64,000 nt of DNA from Glandiceps talaboti (GCF_964340395.1 NC_135560.1:19954598-20018597); one strand, 5' to 3'; positions 27,211 to 41,674 are shown, counted from the first letter of the stretch. The notes: a model not told the origin generated them from the letters alone. Numbers and translations are program-made.

Positions 27211-27367
27211 ATAAACTGTCGACAATCACTTGTAGGTTTTTGTTTTTGTTATCAAAATAAGTATAATTATTGAGATATATTCATATACATATATAATATA
27301 AGAGTTATTCACAGTTTACTATTTTTCTCAATAACAAAAACAGGACTAGTGACTGTCGACAGTTTAT
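27211..27367. mobile_element. Short inverted-repeat (MITE-like) element
   Basis: Terminal inverted repeats of about 42 bp: ATAAACTGTCGACAATCACT at the left, and at the right the complement of ATAAACTGTCGACAGTCACT, each followed by a GTTTTTGTTAT block. The AT-rich centre has no coding capacity. It lies 330 bp past the 3' end of the neighbouring membrane-protein gene. Confidence 0.75.
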
Positions 27368-27698
27368 ATGTCAGTGGAATCGAGAGATTTAACATTTTGA
27401 ACCAGATACAATCGCCAAAGATAAAGTTTTCTCAAATTTCCTGCCAAGCGTGCATTTCAGTCAACCAGTAAAAATGTAAATTTCCAATGAAAATGTAAAT
27501 TTCAACGTGAACTATGAAGAGTTGATCGACGCGGTAGAGGGCGCTGTTCAGTTTCCTTATCATTTATCTTGATTATTATGATAACCCGTCGCCATTATCC
27601 TCTGCCTTCGGCCTCTGCCCCCGGGTATCACACTTCTACCCGCCCCAGTTTTGATCATCTGAACGTGGTGTTCCTGATCCTGGCTCTGTTAGAAGATC

Positions 27699-29427
27699 TT
27701 AGAATACAGATGCGTCAGACTGTTCCTCTGTGTCTGACTCGGTACTGAGTCTGTGAAAACCTTTCATCCTTCTCTTCTCATTCTTGAAAATATCAGTTAA
27801 ATGGAATTCTGTTCCAGGTCCAAACTTTTTCCTATTTTCTTCTCGCCGTGTTCGGCATCGGATAACCAAAGCTGTGCACACGACTACTAAAGCAACTACT
27901 GTAACTGGAACGGCGTAGTGCAATATAATGCTTGAATCATCCCTCCCGTCGCTATCTTTGTTGTACTGTGACATGGGTGCTGAGTTTTTACTGAAATCAC
28001 CATGCTGGACAACAGCTGTGAATATACGATACATTTTAATATACACATATCATATGTTGGTAATAAAGATAAAATGTCACTTACATATGTTACTCCACAT
28101 AGATTACAGATACAAATGATGGAAGCATGATAGATTATAAAATTGTAGATAAGCCGAGCTGTGTGTAATTTTTATTTGCCATATAAACAACGACCATGTC
28201 CTGGTAGTGTGTTTGGGTGTGATCGACCCATGGCTTGGAGAATACAGACACCATAGTCCGTATCGACTAACAGTGTTACAGTGACGTCATAGGCTGACAC
28301 GCCAAGGACCTGATAAGCTTTGACCATATATATAACATGGCATATAGCGCCCTGTTTGTCACTGTTCCACATTGTCCTGTTTTTCATCTGTATGAAATGT
28401 ATGAAATGGCTTCGAAATATACTAGAAATTTGTAAAAATTCACATTACAACAGTTTGAACCATTACATACTACATGTATTACACCACATGCAGCGAAGTT
28501 GAACCCGTTCGAACAAAAAATATTGAATTGATACCCTGGTCGTTCTATGTTACGACAACGTAATTGTGATGTTGTCTGCGTGATCCAAAAATAATAGTTA
28601 AAACGTTCAAATTCGACATTGCTTTTCTCAATTTTTCATAAACATTTCAATTATATTTTTTAAGAAGGTATAATTCTATCATTTCCCAGTGTGTACTTGG
28701 AACTTGAGTAAAACGTTCACACCTATTTTTACTTCGTAGAATATATTTTAATGAGGACATCCTGTAATATTATTTTTCAAAGACTCAATAATTCGTCATT
28801 TACTCTATGCACATTCATTACCTAAATATACGCCGGGAATTTGACACTCGGCTTCAGGATGTTGTTACAGCCGTCATGATACTGAGCGCGGATGGTGTGT
28901 AGGTCAGCACAGTTTACTAACAGTAGTGACCTCTATCTACGTGTTTTCCGTCAAACGTTAAAATAAATATTGTTTCATTTGACACGGTTTAGAATTTCTT
29001 CCTTCATGATGTTAAAGTTCGCACTAATCTATGACATAAAGTAACTCTTACCATCTTCATTCTCTTCATTTGTAACATCGTCTTTATCTTCCTTCACCTC
29101 CTCGTTCTTGTCATCCGTTTTATCATTTTGTGTACCATCCACCGTGCCAATATTGCTATCTTCTTTATTATCTACTGATTCACTGTCAGATGATGGCGAT
29201 TTCTCAGTGTTTAAATTACTATCAGGCAATTTTTCATCAGTTAATTCCCCATTTTGAAGTTGATTATCTTGTGTTTCTATCTCTGATAAGCTGTTGTCAA
29301 TTTTATCCTCCACTCCACTAGCTACAGATGTGGCTGGAACATCACTTACAAGTGGTGTACAATCAAGGCATTTATACCAACACACAAGAAATATGGTTAA
29401 GTACAGTAAATAGTTCGATGAAATCAT
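27699..29427 (-). CDS. Type I membrane protein with acidic Ser/Asp/Glu-rich ectodomain, two exons
   Basis: Not assigned to a known family. Exon 1 is 29052-29427 and exon 2 is 27699-28015. The GTAAGA donor and TTCACAG acceptor are both phase 1, total 693 nt, 230 residues plus TAA. Residues 1-23 (MISSNYLLYLTIFLVCWYKC) form a signal peptide. Residues about 24-150 are low-complexity, highly acidic and polar (NKEDSNIGTVDG, DDKNEEVKEDKDD) and probably disordered. Residues about 155-177 (IILHYAVPVTVVALVVVCTA) form one transmembrane segment. A basic stop-transfer RCRTRREENRKK is followed by a 53-residue tail with KNEKRRMKGFHRL and a Ser/Thr/acidic end (STESDTEEQSD) resembling casein-kinase-2 sites. 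The layout resembles TGN38/KCT2-type cargo proteins, but the similarity is in architecture only. The 5' flank 29428-30000 shows no further exon. Confidence 0.78.
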
Positions 29428-32260
29428 AACTTTGCAAGAGTCTCCTTACTAGGATTGTTCTCTCCTTTCTAATAGTGTGTGATTATCTATGACAAAAGTT
29501 TGGGATCCTTAAAAAGAATATATTCGGCAAGTCGAAAGAACGACCTCGAGTAATCCTTAAATCACCCCTACAGCGTGCTCAACGTGCTACATCGGTACAT
29601 GGTCATGTCAAACATCGAGTTTTCCACTGAACTACTGCACACGTTCATTGCCAGCATCACATGTTATGATCCATCACTGGGTGTCCTGTAGGTTACCACA
29701 ACTGGAATTTAAAAAAGTAGAAGATAATACATCAAAACAATAATTAATAAAAGATGGAATTCAAAATCACTATGTGAGTAACCTTTCCACTTTCGCACTT
29801 ACCAGAAAACATATCTTTTGAAGACTACCAGCTTTCTCGTGGTTAAAAAAACATGGCATCTAATTATTCACGTCCCTTAAAATAATATGCAAACTAAGTG
29901 ACTATATATATTGTGAAGAGGTCGAAGCCGTTATGAACGCCAACTGGTCTCCTTGACAACTACACCAGAGTACATATCCGATAACACCAAAATCCTAACT
30001 ACGCACAAGTCATGAAACTTACATTAAAACATGAACATGACAGCAACTCACGAATGTTTTTTGAACGTGCAGAATTAAACTTCACAAAAAGATGGTGATG
30101 TTTTAGTCACCCTACAATATAGTACAATGTACGCAGCAATGAGGGTTTTAAACATTCACTCTGTCTTTCTAGTTACATGACATGTAATATCTATCATCAT
30201 GAATTCAGAGAAAGTGTTTGGTTTCCTCGTAAAGTCATTCGAGGTCAGGTTTTTGGCTGACAAGCTGTGGCTGGATACACCATCAATGATGATGAACGAC
30301 GAATGAGTGCCACGTTTTCTATAGCATTCCAAATTCCTTTCCGCACATTCGTCCTACACAAGTACAACAATAAGCTTAAACTTTTCTCAACATATGTTGC
30401 AAAAGTTATGATTGAAAATAAAAGAAGCCGCTAACACTAAATTACAGGTCATCCAACCATCGTGCAGTGATATTTGATTATTCGAACTTCAATATACTTT
30501 GGATTACTATATACACTTTATATACAACGCTTTGGTCTAATCCAAACCACATGCACAGTCAGTAAATGTTTGTGGGTATTATTTTTCATTTTCCTGAGGG
30601 TATGCCCTTGCAACACTGTAGAAGTAGATATTGGTACATCACTACGCTGGTACACAATTTAGTTGCCTTGTTGAAGGGTTGGGAGCTTTTCAAAGCAATT
30701 TAAAGCGAGTGGTTGCTATTCTACAAATGTGTATGTTTTGTTGTAAATATTTGACCCGTTCCTACTCTACAAAGAGACTGGCATTTAATCTTTCATAGCG
30801 TTATCAGTGTACATTTTTCCCGTGTCAGTGATCAGTGACGCGTTAATATAATGTAATACCCGCATCATTTGTATCGACATCCACTAGCACAAATACTGAC
30901 ATCCAAAGTTTACAGAAGAATGAGGTAGTATAAATGACCAGAAGGCTGAAACCACTGTAAATCAAATCATTGGTCTATATTTCCTGACATCAATTTTTCA
31001 TATCAATGATATCTGATTCATCATAGGGTGAAGATCTAGATGGTGTATTGATTACAACATATGTCATTAATGTATTTGAATGATCGTCTGTATAGCCTGT
31101 TTTCGGTGGCGACAGAGTCGGCAGAAAGCAGTACAATATTACCGTGTTTGTTTGTTTGTTTGTTTGTTTGTTTGTTTGTTTGTGTGTGTGTGTGTCTGTC
31201 AGTCTATCTGTCTGTCTGTCTGTCTGTCTGTATGTATGTATGTATGTATGTATGTATGTATGTATGTATGTATGTATGTATGTGTGTGTATGTATATATG
31301 TACGTACGTACGTACGTACGTACGTACGTACGTATGTATGTTACATGTATGTATGTATGTATGTATGTATGTATGTATGTATGTATGTATGTATGTATGT
31401 ATGTATGTATGTATGTATGTAGCTGTCTCAGTGTGGAGGGGGTCCGAAAACTGTAGTACTACTACTAGTACATGTATACTGTCCGTGGCCACTAGGTGCA
31501 CAGGTATAAATCATACTCGTAGTTTTAAAAAAAATCATGTCAGACTTGACATTGAAGCTCCATATGAATTTCCATAGTGTCATTCAAAATGATATTGTGG
31601 GTCAGTAGTTTTTTTAAACAAATACATTGTACAACGGAATTAAAGGATGGCCAGTGGATAGAAAATGTGACTGAATACAAAAATACTGAAAAATACCTAT
31701 ACAAAAGCGTACAAAGGTACAAACTTTAATGACGTCAGATGTAGAGTGGGGGTAGTCTTGTTTATAGAAGAAAAAACCCACGTGACTTCAGATCGGTTGT
31801 TTGGCAGAGCTCTAGAAAAAGTAAGCCCAGAACAAATGACCTGGGATTGAAACATATCCCTTTAAATACACAGAAAATTAACATTGTAGCGTCTTTGTGT
31901 GTCATTTTGTAGACAAAAAGACTAGTTGATTCAATTCATCACATGTAACCCTCTTTACAACATTTATATAGTGATGTATGCAAATGCTAAACTAGTATTG
32001 CCATGGTGAATAGACCGATTACGTCCAAAGTCAGACTGTAAAGAATAGTTGGCAAGGTGATAAACACCTAGACTTTGTAAATATGCATCAACTAGAGCAA
32101 CTTGTGGTTTCATAAACCATAGACTCTCCACCAGAGGGTCAATGGTTTATGAAAGAAGAAGTGCTATCGTTGCCGATAGCCAGGTATGTATGACCCCCTC
32201 AACTGGGTAAATGCGACTACAACTGAGAGTCTCAATTTGAAGTAAACACTGAGTGCGACC
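29428..32260. other. Intergenic interval with one compound microsatellite
   Basis: No supported gene. The compound repeat at 31144-31420 is listed separately. The remainder is AT-rich with short random frames. Confidence 0.55.
31144..31420. repeat. Compound microsatellite (TTTG, TCTG, TATG, TACG)
   Basis: Successive runs of TTTG, TG, TCTG, TATG, the self-complementary TACG (about 31300-31333) and again TATG lie end to end. The 100-165-codon Cys/Val/Met or Tyr/His/Ile frames are artefacts. Confidence 0.97.
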
Positions 32261-32568
32261 CACAGGCATTTGTTTCCCGAGTTATGGCTCAGAATATTTC
32301 TATCAGAATACATTAAAATGACGATAATATCGTTAATATTGACGTATTAAACCAAGACTATATGAAAGGGGTAAAATTACACATGTGTCTGTGATCGCGC
32401 AGTTTCACTAAATGCGAAGGAAGACACTGCGCGATCACAGAAACATGTGTAATTTTACCCCTTTCATATAGTCTTGGTTTAATACGTCAATATTAACGAT
32501 ATTATCGTCATTTTAATGTATTCTGATAGAAATATTCTGAGCCATAACTCGGGAAACAAATGCCTGTG
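32261..32568. mobile_element. Near-perfect 143-bp-arm foldback element
   Basis: The left arm 32261-32403 (starting CACAGGCATTTG) and right arm 32426-32568 are reverse complements with a single mismatch that I can see (ACATGTG versus ACATGTT), around a 22-bp loop. It has no coding capacity and no clear target-site duplication. It would form a long RNA hairpin if transcribed. Confidence 0.9.
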
Positions 32569-32607
32569 ATCACTCCTCTTTAGAAAGTTAACCTTTGCGA
32601 AACTCAC

Positions 32608-32700
32608 ACAAGAAAAATAACCACACAGCAAGTGGTGGCGCGACCTCGTTTCATGATCATATGCGAGCATACCAAATGCAAACGAAAACAACACAACCAT
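32608..32700 (-). CDS. Possible first exon of a small secreted peptide (weak)
   Basis: Starting at the ATG at 32700 the frame reads MVVLFSFAFGMLAYDHETRS, a signal-peptide-like start, and reaches a good donor (TGT|GTGAGT) in phase 0 at 32607. The frame otherwise runs into the adjacent foldback element. No second exon was found, no family is recognised, and the open frame also extends upstream to a GTG. It may be chance. Confidence 0.2.
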
Positions 32701-34159
<1,459 letters not shown>

Positions 34160-34570
34160 CAACAATCTAATAACACAAACATGCAATTATTTGCCGTTCC
34201 AGTTGTAATATTCAATAAAACGCATTTTCATGCATAAAATCACATTAGTATTCATTTAATTCATGTTTTCATTTGTTAATGTACACATTTGTAATCTTAG
34301 CAGTGTAAAAATCAATGTTTATATTCGTAAATTTCATTTTGCTGTTTATTAACGTCTATTTATGGACGTGGTTACATTAATTTTTATGTTCGTCAAAATT
34401 TATTAGTATTCGTCAAAATTACATTTGTACGGTAAATTAAATTTGTATTGATCAACTTATTTTCATATTGAATCAATGTTCTATATGCTTTCCATAAAAT
34501 TCATATCCTCATGCTATATCTGTGTATGTAAAAACTTCAATTTGTGTTTGTAAACTTCCATTTGTATTAA
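34160..34570. repeat. Degenerate short-period repeat
   Basis: Loose recurrences of ATTTGTATTCGT, CAAAATTA and TTCATTTTC-like words occur at irregular 20-40-bp spacing. It is probably an old, decayed tandem array immediately left of the 34776 foldback element. Confidence 0.4.
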
Positions 34571-34775
34571 CTTCTGATGAAAATCTCGTGGTTTAGTAGG
34601 CTCGGCCCGTCGTCGTCAGTTGGTGTGGGTTTTGTGTACGCTTAGACCACCAATGGTACCGGTGGTATGAAGTACATGTATACGGAAGTAAAGGCTAGTC
34701 ACCGTGCCTTTAAGGAGACTTTAGATTTGCTCAAGTCGCTGGGCCTTTTTATTCTTTATTTGAAATGATAAATGT

Positions 34776-35186
34776 GTTCTTTTGTCTTAAATGATAACCC
34801 GAGTGTGTGATTGCGAAACAGCCGGTGTAAATACATAGCCCAATCGGGATGACTGGGATTTTTTAAGCGGGAGAACAATATCCTTTAAAAAAAACATGGG
34901 TTGAGTTTTCATCTAAAAATTCCCGAATCATGGGGGGGGGGGGGGGGGGGAGGTGTCAATAATCTCGGGCGAGCTGCTAGAAGTGCGCCACCAACGTTGC
35001 CATATTCAAGGTACTGTCACACAGAGATGTGTGAACGTAACATAGCAGCAGTATATTCTAAACTGTTCTGTTACGTTCTCCCCGCTTAAAAAATCCCAGT
35101 CATCTCCCGATTGAGCTTATACGTATTTATACCGACTGTTTCGCAATCACACACTCGGGTTATCATTAAAAACAAAAGACAAAATA
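34776..35186. mobile_element. Foldback element with ~100-bp arms
   Basis: The left arm (about 34776-34876: AATGATAACCCGAGTGTGTG, ATTGCGAAACAG, GACTGGGATTTTTTAAGCGG) is inverted at about 35072-35186 (CCGCTTAAAAAATCCCAGTC, CTGTTTCGCAATCACACACT, CGGGTTATCATT). The centre holds an 18-base G run at about 34933. There is no coding capacity. Confidence 0.85.
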
Positions 35187-35680
35187 CTAGCTATTTTTTC
35201 TTGAGACAAAATACTAAGCTGTTTTTCTTTAGACACTTCTCAAGTTGTCTGATCATACCGAAACAACAACATAAACATCAATACACCATGTTATCAAATT
35301 ATCAAAATATTGCTTTATTGGAGTTAAAAATGTTTACTTTTTAAAGTCTTTTTGTTGAAGTATAGACTGTATGTGTGAAACTAATTCTAATGGCATGGTA
35401 ATGGGCACAATACATGATTGGTCACATTCACAATGAAAATCACAAATACTGAGAAAGTGTTTAAACAAGACAATTTTTGTTTACACGTTTACATTTTTGA
35501 TGCATGATTGTGTTACATGTCAATTTTAACTCAAATGATTTATCTTATGAGAGATATCCAAAGTTGTTAGTGTCTTCCTACGAAGAGATTTACTGAAATG
35601 AATGATATTTCTGAAGACTGATTTGTTGGAAATATACCAATTAATATATTTCTTTTATGACGAAAACTGGCATTCTGTAT

Positions 35681-35722
35681 TTTGATTGATCGATTGATTG
35701 ATTGATTGATTGATTGGTTGAG

Positions 35723-35780
<58 letters not shown>
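35681..35780. repeat. (GATT)n microsatellite
   Basis: About 24 GATT units with a few substitutions. It lies in an AT-rich intergenic stretch (35187-37932) in which no gene is recognised. Confidence 0.97.
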
Positions 35781-35782
<2 letters not shown>

Positions 35783-37932
35783 CAGTGAATTGATCCTGGA
35801 ACCATTGAGAGCTATGGTGAGGGCCATGATTTACACGGAATATAAAAATGCAAAATAACAAAAACATTCATATTCATATTCATATTCAACTAGAAATGTA
35901 AAATACATTTGTAGCAATAACATGCATGTACTTGGGTTTGTTTTTAGAAAACCATTTTGTATGTTAATGCCATTGAAACAAATTGTGATTTGGAACTTTG
36001 GATATTATGATTATCAATCAACTGATTGTGCCATTTTTACTGTACTAGGATAGTGAAAGATTGGAAGAACCCCAGTCTTTTTATTCCATAACAACTGAAA
36101 ATAAATTGAAGGATTTTTTTTAAATTATAAAACTTTACACAAGATTTTGTAGCTGTAACTTAAGTTTTTTTTTGTATAATTTTTTCTCTGTCGAAATGTG
36201 TACAAAAACTAATCTAAGCATCCAGCCAGATTTAAAATGTGAGAATTCCTTATGAAAGACTTGACTTAAAAACAATATGGCTGACGAGTAAATATTATGG
36301 GTTAGCATAACCTGTAACAAATATCAAACATAAAGGGATAAACATTCCAGTGTTTTATAGCTTGTCTTGTTTAAATTTACATAATATTAGCATATGCAAA
36401 TTACATGTAAATTATTACACTTCATGCATTAAATACATGTGGAGGTGGGGGTGGGTGGTGTACATGTCAAGGCTAGTGTATATTTACATAATGCCTTCAT
36501 TTGAATAATCAAACAGTCTCACATATGTAATAAGTCACTCCCCAGTGCAACCAATCAGCTTATATGTGATTATAATTGTCAAATTATAATATTCACTTGA
36601 TATAGGATTCTTTGATATCAATTTAAGAGAATGAGTGCTAGCATACAGTCACAGATCAACAGCATAGCCACCAAATAAGGCAGTGTTCACAATGTTTTAC
36701 AAATAGAAGTCTAGTACCACAAGAGTCAAAGTAAGCCTACACAACTTTGTGAAAAAATATAAATTGGGAAAAAGCTATAAAATCATGATAAATCTGATTT
36801 GGAAAACATTGATACTTGATCCAAAAGTTTCTCATGCTGGAAGATGGGTATAGATAGAACACAGTGTATATAGTTAAATCAACTATAAACAATCTTTCCT
36901 TCTTCTTAGATAAGTTTATATGGTTTGTGGTATTCTTGGTATTGTAATTGGTGTAATTATATAGCTCACCAGTATGTATAGATACATGCCACTTGGCTGC
37001 CATGTGATCCCTTCACACTACTCCATGGTTCGGTAGAATTCCTATCAAATTTCGACTTCCAGGTAAGTCTCATTTAATTTGTTAATTTTCAGAGATTAAT
37101 GTTTAAATATATTTTGTTCAAGTACATACTATACATCCATTGTTGGACAGATTGATAGGTCACCCTCATAGGTGGGACTGTATACTTTTACAATTTGACC
37201 TGCTACTTGTAAAATTTGCTTCATCCCTAGAGTCTGAGTACTATACTAACAACTAGATACATACTATAAACATCATTAGCAAAACCATTGCAGTATGGTG
37301 TCTACAGCTAACATACTTTAATAATGGTATATTATAATCTTTCATACTGGACTTAAAGTTGGTTTGGCAACAGCTCCATGTCCAATCCTGGTAGGTTCTT
37401 CAGGCTGACTGATGATCTAGTGACAGGTGGTTAGTGGTGAAATGTGACAAAGTAGAAAAGTCATGTAATAATGAGAACATAACATACACTAGTATTTCCT
37501 AGCATTGCATCTTTTGCTTTTGACTACATCCTCACCCATAAAACTTAACCCCACATTTCAATATTCAAACCTAAAGTTTTATTACTATTCCAGGAATAGG
37601 AGACACTCTATCCACTTAGATACATGTGGTGAGACAATCAGTCTCTTCTGATTGGCTGATACTGTTTACAGACACCAACTCATTAGTATTCATAATGTAT
37701 ATCAATCATCACATGCTACTAAAATGCTCACAGTCCCAAAAAAGTTAAAAAATAACCATACATCATTGTCAAAGTCATCTACAACAGCCATGTGGGCACA
37801 TTAATTCAGTTAATCATATCAAAATCAGTAATAATTTGCACCCATCGAGTTGAAGATGGCTGTATAACAAAGTTGCATTGGCACAAAAAAATTTTTATAT
37901 CAGCATATCTGAAAGCAACTTAACACATATTT
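35781..37932. other. 3' flank of the Ly6-like gene, no gene seen
   Basis: AT-rich sequence with no open frame of protein-like composition and no clear repeats. Confidence 0.5.
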
Positions 37933-40228
37933 CTAAAGAGCTGCAAAGTAAAGCATAAGTGCTAACTGTACCCAAACTACTATCTGAGTGGCAGAAATGA
38001 ACCCAGCTTTAGAGGTTGAATCATCGGAGTAACACAGTTTACCAGTGAAAGTGTCATCACCCAAAAAATTCACTGTTGCTAGTACTTTAGAAATTTGCTC
38101 TGCTAGGAATGAGTTGGAATCATCATCACCATGCACATCTTCACAGATATTTCCAGGATTAGAGCTCTCCACTGTACAGCTTCTCATGTGAGTTTCAACT
38201 ACAATTAGAAACAACATAGATTGCAGCCAGTGATGTCATACCAAACAACGTTATCATCGGGGTCATTTTTGTCTGAAATGTTGGTGGTGTAGTCTTTAAA
38301 TATTCTTGTCTGTCAATGACTGGTATAGTAGCCATAACTTGTTTATAACAATAATATCCAAATATGTAAGGCATGTCTGAAGTTGGGAGATCACCAAAGG
38401 AAATATGTGTTGCACGGAAAGAAAGTAAAGTCAAAATCATTGATTTAAATAGTCATTTTTTATCTGTCCCTTTCTTGGCTAACATTGACATTTTTGCACT
38501 TATGTTGTGTATAGTTTTGTTATTATTTTTGAAATCAGTCATTTCAGATAAACGTATGTAAGAATAACAGAACCCCATGACAAGTGAGTGTTTGTGTGAA
38601 TCTTTGTGATTGCATTGTTTTCTACTGTACTTGCTTCATTTATGAAAGTATGGCCTCAGAGAACAGAGCAAGCCATTGTGCAATATCCTAAGTATGCAAC
38701 AGTTCTAGTGCATTCCTCTGTCTTGTGTTTTTGTATACATGTATTATAATATTGTAACTTACAGGTGCCAAAAAATCCAGCGTCAATCTGTCCACTGAAT
38801 TTGACACATTTGGGTACTTCAGTGCCAGTAGCAACACAGGTCGTTGTTTCTATGTTAGGATCACTAGGGTTGAAGTCTTCAGCAATGCATGCTTCATTCT
38901 TCAAATTGTCATTAAGCGAATTGGCAACTAGATTGTCTGCATCAGTAGCAAGGTGCCAGCAAGATGGACATTTGATTGTTTTGTCAGCTGCAGAAATAAA
39001 AAAACAACCAGAGTATCCATTTAACATAATACCCTTCTTACTGAACTCTTACACCTAGTTCACATCAGAGCAGATCAGAGATGATATGGAACAATTTTGA
39101 CTGAAGTGTTCATAGCTACATTACTTCTGAAAGTTATTGTTTCAATTGTTTTATTGTTTCAATTGTTTTATTGTTTCAATTGTTTTATTGTTTCAAATTA
39201 ACTGTCTCTATACCTGATTTTTATCAGAACAAGAGTTATTTTGACTAAATAAACTAAAATATGTTTCAAATCAAAATACACATTTTTACAATAGTGTCAT
39301 TTTGGGACAATTACAACTATTCATTAAGAATGGTTGTCTCTACTAGTAAAACTCCATCCTGAATAGTAGTATCTACCAGTAAAATCCAACCTCACAGAAA
39401 ACATTCATCTTTTATACACAAATCACATCATTACGGTGTCACAAACAACACCTTATGCCATTTACTTGAAAAACAAAAGATTATACAATTTGGTCACTTG
39501 GAGTGCTATTAGACAAGAAGTGAATGCCACTTTAGTTGTATACTGTAGCCTACTTTCAACAACTGTCATTGCTAAGTATCTTAGAATTAACCTTGGTGGT
39601 GTTTTCAGTCAGTTTCAGTTATTCTACTTTGCAATAATGTAAGTTTTTAACTTGGGGTGTTGTTCTGAACTCAGTTTGTTGACTACTTTGTAAAATGTGG
39701 TTGGCATTACAGGAGAAATTTGGTTGCCTTGGTGTTTCACTCATGAGACATGACACAGTTCTCAACACTGTCAATAAGAGAGACACAACACACACCAGAA
39801 TCCTGTACCCAATCAGATTGAAAAGTGGTCAAGCATTGTTATTTTTAACAGTGCAGTAGAACAGGCTTCTGCTGAAAAATTACACATGGACTTGGTGACT
39901 ATCATGCTACAATCGTTTTTTTTTCCAACTGATATTTGGCATGGTAACTTGTCTACTTCCACACGTAACATCTCTATAATTGTTTGAAGTCGTGTGTGTG
40001 TGTAAAAAAATATCCAGTCTCATGAAACACCAAGGCAACTTCATTACTCCTGTACCAAGCAAACTTTTAGCCCTCATTTTTTCCTTTCCATTAGGTATCC
40101 TACTGTGATGCTTCTTTCCAGAAAATCTTCTTTTTTTTTTTGCCTCTTTACGGTAATTATATCTACTTACCTGATATTGATGATGCAAGGACAATGAAGA
40201 TAATCATGCCACTGCTTAAATTTGCCAT
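37933..40228 (-). CDS. GPI-anchored Ly6/three-finger-like cell-surface protein, three exons
   Basis: Exons 40171-40228, 38763-38987 and 37933-38198, all joined at phase-1 introns (donors GTAAGT and GTAAGT; acceptors TGCAG and TGTAG), give 182 residues plus TAG. Exon 1 encodes the signal peptide (MANLSSGMIIFIVLASSIS). The mature part starts with the spaced cysteines KCPSCW and continues through NEAC, TTTC, PKC, RSC, NIC and KLC, eight in all, which suits a Ly6/uPAR or Quiver-type three-finger fold. The last 25 residues (GFISATQIVVWVQLALMLYF) are a hydrophobic GPI-attachment signal after a small-residue site (STSKAG). One signal exon, then phase-1 introns bounding the domain, is the usual Ly6 gene plan. 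The CC...CN terminal signature is not classical, so this could also be another small disulphide-rich GPI protein. A possible 5' UTR exon with donor TCG|GTAAGT lies near 41205-41290. Confidence 0.85.
38540..38715. mobile_element. Partial copy of an ACAGAACCCC inverted-repeat element
   Basis: ACAGAACCCCATGACAAGTG at 38567, and the following 130 bp (TTTTCTACTGTACTTG, GAAAGTATGGCC), match the element at 55284-55640 in the MEK5 intron. The upstream 25 bp also match. It sits in intron 2 of the Ly6-like gene. Confidence 0.75.
39137..39193. repeat. 18-bp tandem repeat, three copies
   Basis: ATTGTTTCAATTGTTTT is repeated three times in the Ly6-gene intron 1. Confidence 0.9.
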
Positions 40229-41640
40229 GGTTATCTTTTTTGTACACCTATGTGTCAAAAATAGATGATGTCTTGATTAGTACAGTATCAAATCATGATG
40301 AAATTAATGTTGTACGTCCGTGAAAAAACAAAAGTAATCAGCATATGTTTACTTGGTAGTGCTGTTCAACATGATAATTAATATAAAGAACAAAGTAATC
40401 CACATGTGATTTTGTTGGTGGCGCTATTCAACATGATGAAATAATGTGTGTGTACAGTCTTTCGAAACCTTGTCGATACAATTATACAAAGCTTTGGTCG
40501 ATCGCATCCGGTGTGTCGAATACTACCCAAATTCGATGCTTGACTCGCCCCGGGGACTCGCCCATAACTGCAGACTGCAGATTGCTTGTAAAGACGAAAA
40601 CGCACACATGACCATGGCAATGAAGACTCAAGCAAAAACGAATGTACTACTACTAATACTATTATTTATAACTAGCCGGCCTATTATTACTACATCAGAT
40701 TTTAATTACTTCTATTATCTAGCACCATGAATATAATGTAACATAAATAATAAGAATATGAACAGCTCATGCAGAGTGGATTATGCAAAGTGTTGAATTC
40801 AAACTGTACATAGCTAGCCCCAGCGGTCCGACACCAAAGCAGACCGAGGATTTATGCACGCATGATTGTACATGTAATATGTGTCATTTACATGTACAAT
40901 AAATAACTGTCTTATGTGTACGTTCGTGTATCATACGTTCTTGTCTTTATAATAGCCATCTGTGGAACTAAAACTATTCCTGAGAATGCTCAGAACCACC
41001 AGTGTGTAATTCTAAAATGCAAAGACTTCAATTTAAACATATTTCCGCATGTAAGTAGGACAGCATTGAGTTAAAAGTCCGCCGCCATCATCACCATGCT
41101 ATATCACAACGGAATGTAACAACAGAATGTTGTCTTTAAAATAACACTCACTACTGTTTTAAATGTCTACATGCATTGTGTAAAAGTTAGGAAGGGTGTA
41201 CTTACCGATTAGACCGCTACTGTACGGGAATATTCAAGGACACACAGCAATCTGGCCAGTGTTTAATATAAATGTCAGAGCCACGTTACAACGACCGGGC
41301 TGTGTTTAGAAAGTGTGAAGGCGAACAATGACTCTTTCTCTGTTCTCAGGGATGTGTCGTCACTCACCAAGGTCACTGTGATCAATGACCTTTTCGGCTG
41401 TCAGATTAACATCACCACCTACCTAGGCCTGGTCTAGTACACATATCATACCGTCTTGTCGAAGTTCCATCCATTATACTGTTCCCTCTCATATTTATTT
41501 CTTTTAAGTCTTAAAATCACACCAATATACGCAAGTGTCGATACTATCACGAGTCACCCATGACAAGGAAATTGCGCAAATTGCTGAAATTATAAGTCAT
41601 AAACTATGATATAAAGCTATAAATATGTATGTGTGGTCTT
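40229..41640. other. 5' flank of the Ly6-like gene
   Basis: No coding sequence is recognised. On the minus strand a donor-like TCG|GTAAGT near 41203-41209 could end a non-coding first exon spliced to the CACATAG acceptor just upstream of the start codon. This is inferred from splice signals only. Confidence 0.35.
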
Positions 41641-41660
41641 GGAGTAATTATAATTACTCC
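41641..41660. repeat. 20-bp perfect palindrome
   Basis: GGAGTAATTATAATTACTCC is its own reverse complement. It lies 14 bp left of an inverted-repeat element. Confidence 0.95.
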
Positions 41661-41674
41661 AAAGTGTGGTAGAC

